A stretch of DNA of 64,000 nucleotides from Dokdonella_A sp049583635 (GTDB lineage Bacteria > Pseudomonadota > Gammaproteobacteria > Xanthomonadales > Rhodanobacteraceae), in the NCBI GenBank assembly GCA_049583635.1, contig JBAUWF010000068.1:1-64000 (forward strand), in the 5' to 3' direction. Every line of letters begins with the position of its first letter. The stretch's first letter is position 1. The translations under genes were made by a program, and so were the position numbers. Shown here in pieces: positions 25,617 through 34,793 of this stretch. The notes under the pieces are model-generated. The model was not told where the DNA came from. It saw nothing but the letters and a program-made list of their open reading frames with translations, and searched no databases.

Positions 25617-27629
25617 TCAGCGTTGCGCCGTCGCTGCCGGCGCCTGGACATCGAACGTGACCTCGCGCTCCCACACGACCAGCTGTCCCGCTACCAGGTT
25701 GGTCGCCACATCGCGCGCACTCATGTTGTAGTCGAAACCGACACCCTTGATCGCGTCAAGCAGGTTGACCGGCACCATCGCCGCCTTGAGCTGGACCTCG
25801 GCCTTGTATGGACCGCGCCCGTCGAGCTGATCTGCGGAAACGCGGTACTCGGCCCAACGCTCGCCTAGCGGGTCGATACCCTGCTTGTGCTTGCGCACTC
25901 CGACCGGGTGGCCGAGCAGGATGGTTGGCGTGGTCGACAACCGCACGAACGGCAGCGGCGTCGCCGAATAGTTGACCGGCAGCACCTGTTCGCGCTCACC
26001 ACCGCGCCGATTGGTCGTTACGTTTTTCGATTGCAGCGAGAACAGCTCGCGATCCAGCGGCCGCTCGCCGTTGTGCACATACAGCGAATGCAGATCGCGC
26101 ACGTCGCCGTTGGGGTCGAGATCGCCGGATTCCTTGACTACCTTGCCATCCGCATCCTTCACCGTTACGTGCAGCCAGATCAGACGTTCGGCGTCGAATC
26201 CAGTCGGCACGTTGTGACCGTCGGTTCCGTTCTTGACCTGCACCTTGAAGCGAATACCGTTCGGACCGGCGCTGATTGTGCGGATGTCGCCCAGCACGAA
26301 TCCGGTGCGAAGCAACTTGAGCCGCTGCTCTTTGGCCATTTTGAGCAGGGCTTCATTGCTGTTGATGATGTCGCGTGCGTCGTAGCGATCGTCTACCGAC
26401 GCCCAGCGTTCCGGGAATTTGTAATCGTCGGACACCTTGTCCTCGAAATCCTGGGTTCCCCAGCCGGCCTTGACGTTGAACTCCAGCCAGTTGCGGATGG
26501 TCGCGAACCCTGGCGCGGTCGGATCATCCTTTTGGTTTTCCTCTTTGATCGCCAGCGCATTGATCGGGAACAACGCCGGCGTCAACACCGAATAGTCCGG
26601 CCCGACGAACATGTGATTGGTCAGCTTGCGATCCTTGGTCTTGATGCTGCCGACCTGCGCCGCCGGACCGAAATCGTAATTCTTGCGTTCGAAATCCGGA
26701 TCGCTCTTGGCAACGACCGTGCGGCCCGGCTCGATACCCATGTGGCAATCCTGGCAGGTGACGCCGCGCTTGGCCGCCGGTGAGCTCTTGTATTCACTGA
26801 ATGCTTCTTCCAGACGGAAACCGTTGATAAGCGTCACATCGTGACAGGTGGCGCAGAAACCCGGCGTGACCAGCTGGAAGAACTTGATGGTCTTCGAATG
26901 GATCTGGCGTCCACGCGATTTCGGGTTGGTCGCCAGCCCGGCCTTGTTGATGACTTCCTGAAGCCGATCCTGCGGGCCGGTCGGGCCATAAACCGGCGCC
27001 GTCAGCGGTCCTTCATTGAGCGCCAGGCGACCGCTGACCTTGCCATATGCCTTGTTGATCCGGTGACATACAACGCACGAGATGCCTTCACGTGCAGCCG
27101 GCGGGCGGTCGATATTGCTCATGAACTCGGCTTCGCCGAGGTTCATGCCGATTGGCGTGTGGCAACGGATGCAAAAGTCGCCGTTGCTGCCGTTGGTCAA
27201 CTGCAGCAGTGCCCCTTGGAACGCATTGAACACCGGGCTCATCTGCGCATACGCGTGCTGCGAAATCGACCACTGGGAGTATTGCTTCGGATGGCATGCG
27301 GCGCATTTTGTCGCCGAGGGATAGCGCGCGCCGGCAAATACCTTCGCGTGCGCGGTATCGGCGTCGACGGCAGGCTTGTCCGCCGCGGATGCATTGTCAT
27401 CGTCATCATCGTCGGAGTCGGCATCTGCTTTTTCCGGCGCCGCTGCCGAGACCTCGGCGCCGGTGACCGGCTGTTCCGCCGCATCTGCGGCTTGCGCAGT
27501 CGGTTCGCTTCCCGTCACCGGAGCATCCGGAGCGGCCCACGCAACGAGCGCGGAACACAGGATTGCGCCCAGCGCAGCGCAGACAATCCACCGGCCGATT
27601 CGACACGTTTGCTTCGTTCGCGCGCCCAT
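25617..27629 (-). CDS. Exported pentaheme c-type cytochrome, first gene of the block
   Basis: 670 residues from ATG 27629, preceded by GGGGGCGGGG; a TTG at 27695 would add 22 residues of no clear use. The signal or anchor helix is at about 13-32. An Asp-rich linker (DADSDDDDDD, about 69-78) follows. Five CXXCH sites lie at Cys109, 153, 185, 259 and 292 in a cytochrome-c554-like domain (KCAACHPKQYSQW, FCIRCHTP). The C-terminal 350 residues have no heme motif and are mostly beta-type, perhaps an Ig-like or substrate domain (NGTDGHNVPTGFDAERLIWLHVTV). I infer a periplasmic or outer-membrane-facing oxidoreductase. It is divergent from the caspase-like gene. Confidence 0.88.
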   Translation of the reverse strand: MGARTKQTCRIGRWIVCAALGAILCSALVAWAAPDAPVTGSEPTAQAADAAEQPVTGAEVSAAAPEKADADSDDDDDDNASAADKPAVDADTAHAKVFAGARYPSATKCAACHPKQYSQWSISQHAYAQMSPVFNAFQGALLQLTNGSNGDFCIRCHTPIGMNLGEAEFMSNIDRPPAAREGISCVVCHRINKAYGKVSGRLALNEGPLTAPVYGPTGPQDRLQEVINKAGLATNPKSRGRQIHSKTIKFFQLVTPGFCATCHDVTLINGFRLEEAFSEYKSSPAAKRGVTCQDCHMGIEPGRTVVAKSDPDFERKNYDFGPAAQVGSIKTKDRKLTNHMFVGPDYSVLTPALFPINALAIKEENQKDDPTAPGFATIRNWLEFNVKAGWGTQDFEDKVSDDYKFPERWASVDDRYDARDIINSNEALLKMAKEQRLKLLRTGFVLGDIRTISAGPNGIRFKVQVKNGTDGHNVPTGFDAERLIWLHVTVKDADGKVVKESGDLDPNGDVRDLHSLYVHNGERPLDRELFSLQSKNVTTNRRGGEREQVLPVNYSATPLPFVRLSTTPTILLGHPVGVRKHKQGIDPLGERWAEYRVSADQLDGRGPYKAEVQLKAAMVPVNLLDAIKGVGFDYNMSARDVATNLVAGQLVVWEREVTFDVQAPAATAQR

Positions 27630-28044
27630 CCCCGCCCCCGGATACGATTCAACGGCTGTGGGAACTACTGTCGCCTTACTCAATCTCGCTGTCAACTACC
27701 ATTGGATACGCAACGTGGCCGGGGTAAGCGCTTGCCATCGTTCGCGCGGCAGGGTCAAGCGGACACGCCCAACAAAGGCTTGCGAGGACGCGACAAGGAT
27801 CGGCCATATCCGCTTCGCTGTTCGCCGTGCGGTTGGTCTTGCGTTCCGACGGTGGGGGTGTTGTGTTCGGCGAAGATCGATTGCCGGATCACCAGCCGTG
27901 GCAATCGCCGTGCGATCGCGGATCAAACGTGTATGATTTAGCAACCAAGGAACAACACGCAGTTCAATGCGCGGGAAGCGTTTCGCGCGGCGCGGTTGCC
28001 CGGAAGGGGCGGCATCGGGCTTGGCAATCTAGAGGTACAGCGCT
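27630..28044. other. 415-bp divergent intergenic region between the two accessory blocks
   Basis: It separates the pentaheme gene (leftward) from the caspase-like gene (rightward) and must hold both promoters. On the minus strand TTGACA (27695-27690) followed 17 bases later by GACAGT is a half-convincing promoter; on the plus strand TATGAT at 27932-27937 is a good -10 without a matching -35. No convincing gene or strong hairpin is seen. AGAGG precedes the caspase-like ATG. Confidence 0.4.
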
Positions 28045-29685
28045 ATGAAATTTTCGATGATCGCGATGGGTTGGTTGCTTGCCTCGACCGCGTTCGTCAG
28101 CGGAACCGCCCGTGCACAGTCGGCCGAATGGTCTCCATTGGTGCAGGAACACGGGGCGCTCGAGGGCGTGCAACCGATCGATGCGATGACGGTGGTCGAT
28201 TGCCTGCTGCCGGGGCAGGTGCGCAGGTCCGGAATGATCACTTATATCGGTCCGCGGCTGCCGGTAAAGATAACGGCAAAGCTCTGCGAGATTCGTGGCG
28301 GCGAATACACCGCCTATGATCGTGCCACGTTGAAATCGAGTCTTGGGGTCTGGATGGAAAAGGCCAACGGCGGTGACGCACAGGCACAGTTCTACGTAGG
28401 CACGCTGTATGAAAAAGGCATGGATCAGCCACCCGATTACGCCAAGGCCGCCGAGTGGTACCGCAAAGCTGCGGCCAACGGCTCGATCGAAGCCAAGCTC
28501 TCGCTCGCAGCGTTGATGGAGGAAGGCCGCGGCATGCCGGCCGATCCGACCGGGGCGGTCAATCTGTATCGTGAGGCGATGGGCATCAAGAGCGGCGATC
28601 TCATCAGCGGTGCCGAAGCCGAGAAGCGCGTCAGCGAAGCGGATCAGCGCGCTGCCGATCTCGCGAAGAAACTCGAGGCGCAGAAAGCCGCGAATGCGGC
28701 CCAGATCGCGCGGCTCGAGGACCAGATCGCGAGACTCAAGCGCAGCAACGAGCGCAGCAAGGCGAACGGCACCCACGACAAGAGCAAATTGGCTAGCCTC
28801 GAAAAAGCGTTGCGCGAATCGCAGGCGCAGCAGCACACCATGGACGAGCAACTGGCCAGGGCGCCGTCCGCGACACGCAGCGTGTCGAAGGTTCCGATCG
28901 TCAGCGACACGGCTGCACCGATAGCTGTGAATGGCGCCCAATTCGGCCGCTACCACGCCCTGATCATCGGTGTTCAGAACTACCAGGACTACGCGCCATT
29001 GCGTACGCCGATCGAGGACGCGCGCTCGGTCGCCGATGTGTTGCACAGCCGTTATGGATTCACCACGACGGTGCTGCTCGATCCGGACTTTTCCTCGATT
29101 GTCGGCGCCATCGTCAAGCTGTCGACTGAGCTCACATCGGACGACAACCTCCTGATCTACTTTGCCGGCCACGGTGTGCTCGACGCGAGCCAGCGCGGGT
29201 TCTGGCTGCCACTTGATGCCCAACCCAAGATTCGCAGCCCGGCCTTGCCGACCTCGACGCTGGCCGAATTCCTGCGCATGTTCAAGGCGCGCAGCATCCT
29301 CGTGATTGCCGATTCGTGCTTTGGTAGTGCGCTGTCCACCAGCGTTGGTCGCTACATGGGCGGCCCGGCAGCCTACGCAAACGGTATTCCAAGCGGTTAT
29401 CTGGATCGCCAGGCGCGTTACGTGCTGGCCTCGGGTGGCCTCAAGCCGGTGCTCGATCAGGCCGGCGACGGCCACTCGGTCTTCACTTCGACCTTTCTCA
29501 AGGTGCTCAAGGAGAACGACCGCATCCTGACCCAGACCGGCCTTGAGCAGGAACTCGCCGGTCCGGTGCACGAAAAGTCCGTCGCGCTCGGCATGGCGCA
29601 GACACCGGAACTCAAGAAAATGCGTTCGGCCGGCGACACCGGCGGCGCGTTTTTCCTGGTTCCGCGTGCAGCGGTGGGCGGCTGA
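28045..29685 (+). CDS. Exported caspase-like peptidase with Sel1 repeats
   Basis: 546 residues with a signal peptide (cleavage after ARA, about residue 24). Residues about 112-190 contain Sel1/TPR-like repeats (AQAQFYVGTLYEKGMD..DYAKAAEWYRKAAANG). A Lys/Glu/Gln-rich coiled coil follows (about 195-275). Residues about 305-500 are a C14 caspase fold: YHALIIGVQNYQDYAPLRTPIEDA, then the catalytic His376 in YFAGHG and Cys425 in IADSCFGSAL, both intact. It should therefore be a periplasmic or secreted Cys peptidase cutting after basic residues, as metacaspase-type enzymes do; the target is unknown. It is 74 bp upstream of the DUF11 gene on the same strand. Confidence 0.88.
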   Translation: MKFSMIAMGWLLASTAFVSGTARAQSAEWSPLVQEHGALEGVQPIDAMTVVDCLLPGQVRRSGMITYIGPRLPVKITAKLCEIRGGEYTAYDRATLKSSLGVWMEKANGGDAQAQFYVGTLYEKGMDQPPDYAKAAEWYRKAAANGSIEAKLSLAALMEEGRGMPADPTGAVNLYREAMGIKSGDLISGAEAEKRVSEADQRAADLAKKLEAQKAANAAQIARLEDQIARLKRSNERSKANGTHDKSKLASLEKALRESQAQQHTMDEQLARAPSATRSVSKVPIVSDTAAPIAVNGAQFGRYHALIIGVQNYQDYAPLRTPIEDARSVADVLHSRYGFTTTVLLDPDFSSIVGAIVKLSTELTSDDNLLIYFAGHGVLDASQRGFWLPLDAQPKIRSPALPTSTLAEFLRMFKARSILVIADSCFGSALSTSVGRYMGGPAAYANGIPSGYLDRQARYVLASGGLKPVLDQAGDGHSVFTSTFLKVLKENDRILTQTGLEQELAGPVHEKSVALGMAQTPELKKMRSAGDTGGAFFLVPRAAVGG

Positions 29686-29759
29686 GGCGAGTCTCCTTTC
29701 AAGCAGAACGTTGCGTCGGCGTCCGGGTTGGTCGGGCCACCTAAAGTACGGGGATCATC

Positions 29760-32700
29760 ATGCAATTGCGACACATGAAAACCACGGATGCACGGCGTCC
29801 ACACCGGGCATGGCTGCTCTGCGCATGCGTTGCAGTACTCGCGAGCGGTTTCTTGAGCGGCGACGTGGTTTCGCTGGTGCGTGCGCAATCAGCTGCTATC
29901 AACCCTGCTGTCAGCATCGATCTGCAGGCATCGCGTGCCGCACTCGATCCGGGAATGGCGATTACCTACACGATCACGCTCGCCAACTCGGGCGGAGCCG
30001 ATGCAGCGGGCGCGCGGCTGCTTGCGCCGTTGCCGATCGGCATCGACTCGATGCGGTGGACCTGCGCGGCGGACGGCGGCGCGCGTTGTCCGCGCGCGTC
30101 CGGCGACAGCGATATCGATCAATCGATCACCAGCTTGCCTGCCGGCGGATCGCTGCGTTACCGCGTTGATGCGCGCGTTGCGGCGCGGCCGCCAACCTGG
30201 GTGACGAACGCAGTCGAAGTGCAATTGCCGCCTGGCGTCACGTGCGCCGACAAGCAGACCGCGCCATGTCGCGCGCGCGTCGACTTGCCGGCCGGGCCTC
30301 GCGTGGCGCTTTCGAGCCGGTCAAGCGTGGCTGCTCCGGCGCCGGGCGAACCCTTCGCTTATACGTTGACGGTACGCAACGCCGGTACCGTCGATGCGGC
30401 GGGGACAATCATTCGCGATCCGGTGCCGGTCGGTCTGGCCGAATTCGATTGGAGCTGCGCCGGCAGCGCGTGTCCGCGCAACAGCGGATCGGGATCGCTG
30501 CATGAGGCAGTCACGCATTTTCCCGCTGGCTCGTCGCTGACCTACACGATAAGCGCGAAATCGGTCGCCGACCCGCCCGCGCGCATCACCCAGATGGCGA
30601 CCGCGAATCCGCCCTATGGCGGCAGTTGCGGCGACGGTGACAATATCCACCTGCCACCTTGCGTTGCGGCCACGATCAGCCCCGCCGGCTCGGGACGGTG
30701 CGGTACCGCCGGCTCGCCGCCCTGTGCGCCGCCGAGCACGCCGACGCCCGATGGTTCGGTTCCGCAAATCGGGATCGACAAATACAACCTCAACGGATCT
30801 GCCGGGGCGGGCGATTCCGTGCAATACATTGTTTTTCTGCAAAACATTGCCGCCAATGCGGCTGCCAATGGCACCGTGTTGACTGATGATCTCCCCGCGG
30901 GAATCGCGAGCTTCGATTCGTGGACCTGCTCGACCGTGTCCGGCAATGTCCAATGCCCGAACTCCGCAGGCAGCGGGGCGATCAACGAAACCCTGGATTT
31001 GCCACCGTCCAGCAGTGTCGAGTACATGATCAATGCGACGGTGGATTCTTCCCCGCCGACCTATATCACCAATGTGGCGACGGCAACGCCGCCGGTCGGC
31101 ACCGGCGCGGTTTGTGGTGATGGCTCGCAACCGCCGTGTTCCTATCAGGACATGCTGCCCACGGTTCCGGTGATCGATGTCGGCAAATTTCTGGGTATCC
31201 CCGGATCTCCGAACGGCGCCACGGAATCTTCGCCCCTTGGCAATGGCTCTTCCACACCGCCGGGCAGCAATGTCGCGTACACCGTGTCTGTCTACAACGG
31301 TGGTGCGGACTTGCCGGGTGGCCTGCCGTTGACGATCAGCGATCCGGTCCCTGCGGGCCTCGACAACGTTACGTGGACTTGCTCCGCGTTCGGCGGTGGG
31401 CAGGTTGGGTCGAACGATCCGCGAGGTTTCGGCTGCCCAAATACCAGCGGCAGTGGCGATATCAATGAAGTCGTGACGACGCTCCCCAACAGTTACGAAT
31501 TGGACTACATAATCATGGCCACGGTGGACGCCAATCCGCCCGGCAGCATCACCAATATCGTCACCGTCACGCCGCCGTCAGGCAGCATATGCTTCGATGG
31601 TTCGACGCCACCGTGCAGCGCCCAGGTGGTCACGTACACGCGGCCCACCGTGAGCGTGGCCAAGACCGCCGATCAACAGCAACTGGTGCCCGGCGGCGTG
31701 GTCACTTACACGGTGACGGTCGGCAATTCCGGCGATGATGCAAACGGCACGGTGTTGCGTGATCCGGTGCCTTCCGGTATCGACCAATTCTCGTGGACCT
31801 GCACCGGATTTGGTACACAGTGCCCCGCCGATTCGGGCACGGGAGGACTGGTTGAGCAATTCGGCGTGTTCCCTGCCGGTGCCCAGGCCGTCTATACCAT
31901 CACGGCGCCGGTCAGCCAGGATGCGGTGGGCAGCGTGACGAACATCGCAAACGTCACGCCGATCGCCGGCGGCGTCTGTGAGCAGGGCATGTGCGACGCG
32001 GCGCTGACGATCCCGGTCGCGCCGGTTCCGATGGCCAATCTGACCGTGACCAAGACGGCAGATGTCACCGAAGCGATACCCGGCCAGCCGATCACCTACA
32101 CAATTCAGGTGACCAACATCGGCGATGCGGCGGCGATCGATACCGTGCTTGCCGATCCGCTCCCGACCGGCCTTTCCGGTTTCGACTGGACCTGCACGAG
32201 TTCGACCAACGAATGCCCGAATGCGAGCGGCAGCGGCGACATCAACGAAACCATACCGATGCTTACCGGCGAAGTCACTTACCAGGCAACAGCATTGGTG
32301 GACCGGCAGCCCCCGCCGCCCGCGATGATCGTCAACGTCGCGACGATCACGCCGATGAACGGAGCAACCTGCGATCAGGACGTGTGCACGGCAACGTCCT
32401 CGGTCCCGACCGGCATGCCGGGCGCGGCCCAGATCGATCTGACCAAGACCACGCAGGATCAGCAGGCCACACCGGGCGGTCAGGTGTCGTATTTCGTGTC
32501 CATTTCCAACAGCGGTCAGACCGATGCTGGCGCGGTTACGGTCGTCGATCCGATACCGACCGGTCTGACGCAATTCACCTGGACCTGCAGCGGCGACGGC
32601 GCGATCTGCCCGAACCCGAGCGGTACCGGAGCGATCAACCAGACCATTGCGACGCTGCCGGTAAACGGGTTTATCGGCTACAACATCACGGCGACGGTTT

Positions 32701-34778
32701 CGCCCACGCCGCCGCCGAACGTGACCAACACGGCAACCGCGACACCGGCCGATGGCATGGGCTGCACGGCCACGAGTTGCACCTCGTCGGTCACCCTGCC
32801 GACCGGCACCACGGGTACGCCGCAAATCATGGTCACAAAATCCACCCAGGCCACCGAGGTGTTTCCGGGCGGACAGGTGCAGTACAGCGTGCAGGTCCGC
32901 AACAGTGGCACAGCCGATACCGCTCCAGTTCTCGTAACCGATCCGATTCCGACCGGGTTGACTGCGTTCTCATGGACATGTGTCGGCGCTGGTGTGACCT
33001 GCCCTTCTGCGAGCGGTACCGGCGCGATCAGCGAGACGCTCAGAACCTTGCCGGCTGGCGCCAATGTGAACTACACGATCAACGCGGATGTTGCTGCCAA
33101 TCCGCCGGCGAGCGTGACCAACACCGCAACGGCCTCGCCTTCCAATGGCGCCGGCTGCCAGGTCCCGAGCACTTGCACCTCATCGGTCACGTTGCCGGTG
33201 GGCACGCCGCCCGTTGCCGATATCGTGGTCAACAAGGTTGCCAACGTCACGTCATTGACGCCGGGCGGACAGGTGTTCTACACGGTATCGGTCGCCAACC
33301 AGGGCGATGGCGATGCCGGTGCGATCCAGGTGAGCGATCCGATCCCGGCGGGGATCTCGGCGTTTGCCTGGACCTGCTCGCCGGCATCGTCGTGCGCGAA
33401 TGCGAGCGGCAGCGGCTCGATCAACGAACTGATTGGATCGTTACCGGCCAGTGGTCAGGTGGTTTACTCGATCAACGCCACGGTGGCGACCGACGCTTCC
33501 GGCAACGTAACCAATACCGCGACGGCATTGCCTTCGGATCCGAGCATCTGCTCGGGCAACAACTGCACCTCGTCAGTGACTCTGCCGGTGATCCCGCCCG
33601 GCATGGCGAACATTGTCGTGACCAAGACCGCAAATGTCGGCGCCGTGAACCCGGGCGGTACCGTGACCTATACGGTCACCGTGGCCAACCAGGGTGACGG
33701 TGATGCCGGGGCGATCCAGGTGAGCGATCCGATTCCGTCGGGCATCACGACATTCGCCTGGACCTGCACCGGCCTGAGCTGTCCGGCGGCAAGCGGCAAT
33801 GGCGCGGTGAACCAGACGCTTTCCGGCTTGCCTTCCGGTGCATTGGTGACCTACACCATCACCGCGACCGTTGCCGCAAACGCGTCATCCAGCGTGACCA
33901 ACACGGCGACAGCAACCCCCTCGGATGGCGTCGGATGCATGGGAACCAACTGCACCGCGAGCGCGACCGTCTCCGTGACCGCGCCGGGCACTCCGATTAT
34001 CCGGGTGACCAAGACCGCAAACGTGCCGAATGGCGCGTCGGTGCAGCCCGGTCAGGACATACGCTGGACGCTGACCGCCAACAATTCGGGCACACCGAGC
34101 ACTGCCGTTGTCACCCTTTCCGATCAGTTGCCGACCATGATCGATGTGATCTCGATCAGCGCCGATGCCGGTGTCCAGTGCAGTCCGGCGCAACCGGCTG
34201 CGGGACAGCAACTCGTGTGTGCCGTCGCGGCGGGATATACCGGCACACGTCGAGTCTCAATCGACGCTACCGTTGCGACCGACGCCAGTGGTGTCCTGCG
34301 TAACAGTGTCGTTGCGAGTGGGGCGGACCAGCCTGTCTGCAGCGCGTGCTCGGTGTCCAACCCGGTGGTTCCGGTCGGGCCGGGCATCGATGTCGCACTG
34401 GGCAATGCGCGGGCATTTTCCGCAGCGGGCATCGACGGCAACCTGTTCGATGTAGTCAACCTCGGAGGCGACGTGCCGGTCACCGTGACCTTGTCGCCGG
34501 CGGCGAATGTCAGTCTGTTTGGTGGCTATGCGGCGCAGTGCACGGCCGACGATGGCGGCGGCGGCACCGTCGTGGTCATCTGTCCGGACCCGCCACCGAT
34601 GCAGGGTGTTACGTGCAGCGGTGCGACGTGCAGCATCGCTTCGCTGCCACAGGGGGCGACGATTACACTGTTCGCAGCGCCGACCGGCAATTCGATGCTG
34701 ACGGCGCACGCCAATGCGGCGGGGGATGGGAACCCGGACAACGACATGCTCGATCTTCCGCCACCGGGCCCGCAATGA
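29760..34778 (+). CDS. Giant secreted DUF11-repeat surface protein
   Basis: 1672 residues. The signal peptide is about residues 15-43 (WLLCACVAVLASGFLSGDVV). The rest is ten clear copies plus one degenerate copy of an approximately 125-130-residue DUF11 unit, each with the core NSG.ADA...DPIP.GL..F.WTC, then CPNASGSG.INE, then a Cys pair before the next unit. Conserved Cys residues imply disulfides outside the cell. The two adjacent units at 33.2-34.0 kb are almost identical in DNA. The last 130 residues are a different, Cys-containing end domain and there is no sorting signal or anchor. DUF11 repeats are found in large cell-surface proteins and adhesins. The barrel protein encoded 15 bp downstream is the obvious candidate for its export or attachment. 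Confidence 0.85.
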   Translation: MQLRHMKTTDARRPHRAWLLCACVAVLASGFLSGDVVSLVRAQSAAINPAVSIDLQASRAALDPGMAITYTITLANSGGADAAGARLLAPLPIGIDSMRWTCAADGGARCPRASGDSDIDQSITSLPAGGSLRYRVDARVAARPPTWVTNAVEVQLPPGVTCADKQTAPCRARVDLPAGPRVALSSRSSVAAPAPGEPFAYTLTVRNAGTVDAAGTIIRDPVPVGLAEFDWSCAGSACPRNSGSGSLHEAVTHFPAGSSLTYTISAKSVADPPARITQMATANPPYGGSCGDGDNIHLPPCVAATISPAGSGRCGTAGSPPCAPPSTPTPDGSVPQIGIDKYNLNGSAGAGDSVQYIVFLQNIAANAAANGTVLTDDLPAGIASFDSWTCSTVSGNVQCPNSAGSGAINETLDLPPSSSVEYMINATVDSSPPTYITNVATATPPVGTGAVCGDGSQPPCSYQDMLPTVPVIDVGKFLGIPGSPNGATESSPLGNGSSTPPGSNVAYTVSVYNGGADLPGGLPLTISDPVPAGLDNVTWTCSAFGGGQVGSNDPRGFGCPNTSGSGDINEVVTTLPNSYELDYIIMATVDANPPGSITNIVTVTPPSGSICFDGSTPPCSAQVVTYTRPTVSVAKTADQQQLVPGGVVTYTVTVGNSGDDANGTVLRDPVPSGIDQFSWTCTGFGTQCPADSGTGGLVEQFGVFPAGAQAVYTITAPVSQDAVGSVTNIANVTPIAGGVCEQGMCDAALTIPVAPVPMANLTVTKTADVTEAIPGQPITYTIQVTNIGDAAAIDTVLADPLPTGLSGFDWTCTSSTNECPNASGSGDINETIPMLTGEVTYQATALVDRQPPPPAMIVNVATITPMNGATCDQDVCTATSSVPTGMPGAAQIDLTKTTQDQQATPGGQVSYFVSISNSGQTDAGAVTVVDPIPTGLTQFTWTCSGDGAICPNPSGTGAINQTIATLPVNGFIGYNITATVSPTPPPNVTNTATATPADGMGCTATSCTSSVTLPTGTTGTPQIMVTKSTQATEVFPGGQVQYSVQVRNSGTADTAPVLVTDPIPTGLTAFSWTCVGAGVTCPSASGTGAISETLRTLPAGANVNYTINADVAANPPASVTNTATASPSNGAGCQVPSTCTSSVTLPVGTPPVADIVVNKVANVTSLTPGGQVFYTVSVANQGDGDAGAIQVSDPIPAGISAFAWTCSPASSCANASGSGSINELIGSLPASGQVVYSINATVATDASGNVTNTATALPSDPSICSGNNCTSSVTLPVIPPGMANIVVTKTANVGAVNPGGTVTYTVTVANQGDGDAGAIQVSDPIPSGITTFAWTCTGLSCPAASGNGAVNQTLSGLPSGALVTYTITATVAANASSSVTNTATATPSDGVGCMGTNCTASATVSVTAPGTPIIRVTKTANVPNGASVQPGQDIRWTLTANNSGTPSTAVVTLSDQLPTMIDVISISADAGVQCSPAQPAAGQQLVCAVAAGYTGTRRVSIDATVATDASGVLRNSVVASGADQPVCSACSVSNPVVPVGPGIDVALGNARAFSAAGIDGNLFDVVNLGGDVPVTVTLSPAANVSLFGGYAAQCTADDGGGGTVVVICPDPPPMQGVTCSGATCSIASLPQGATITLFAAPTGNSMLTAHANAAGDGNPDNDMLDLPPPGPQ
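33219..33989 (+). repeat. Two nearly identical adjacent DUF11 units
   Basis: Units of about 390 and 381 bp share long identical blocks, for example GCGATCCAGGTGAGCGATCC in both (near 33320 and 33710), while other units have drifted. This marks a recent duplication in the gene. Confidence 0.75.
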
Positions 34779-34793
34779 GGGAAGGGGTGATTC

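Noticed and set aside
31578..33697. Long frames (415 and 568 codons) opposite or inside the DUF11 gene
   Set aside because: Repetitive Arg/Asp/Gly-rich shadows of the repeat units.
29940..34380. CRISPR-like regular repeats
   Set aside because: The periodicity is about 390 bp and in frame, explained by DUF11 protein units; there are no short direct repeats with spacers.
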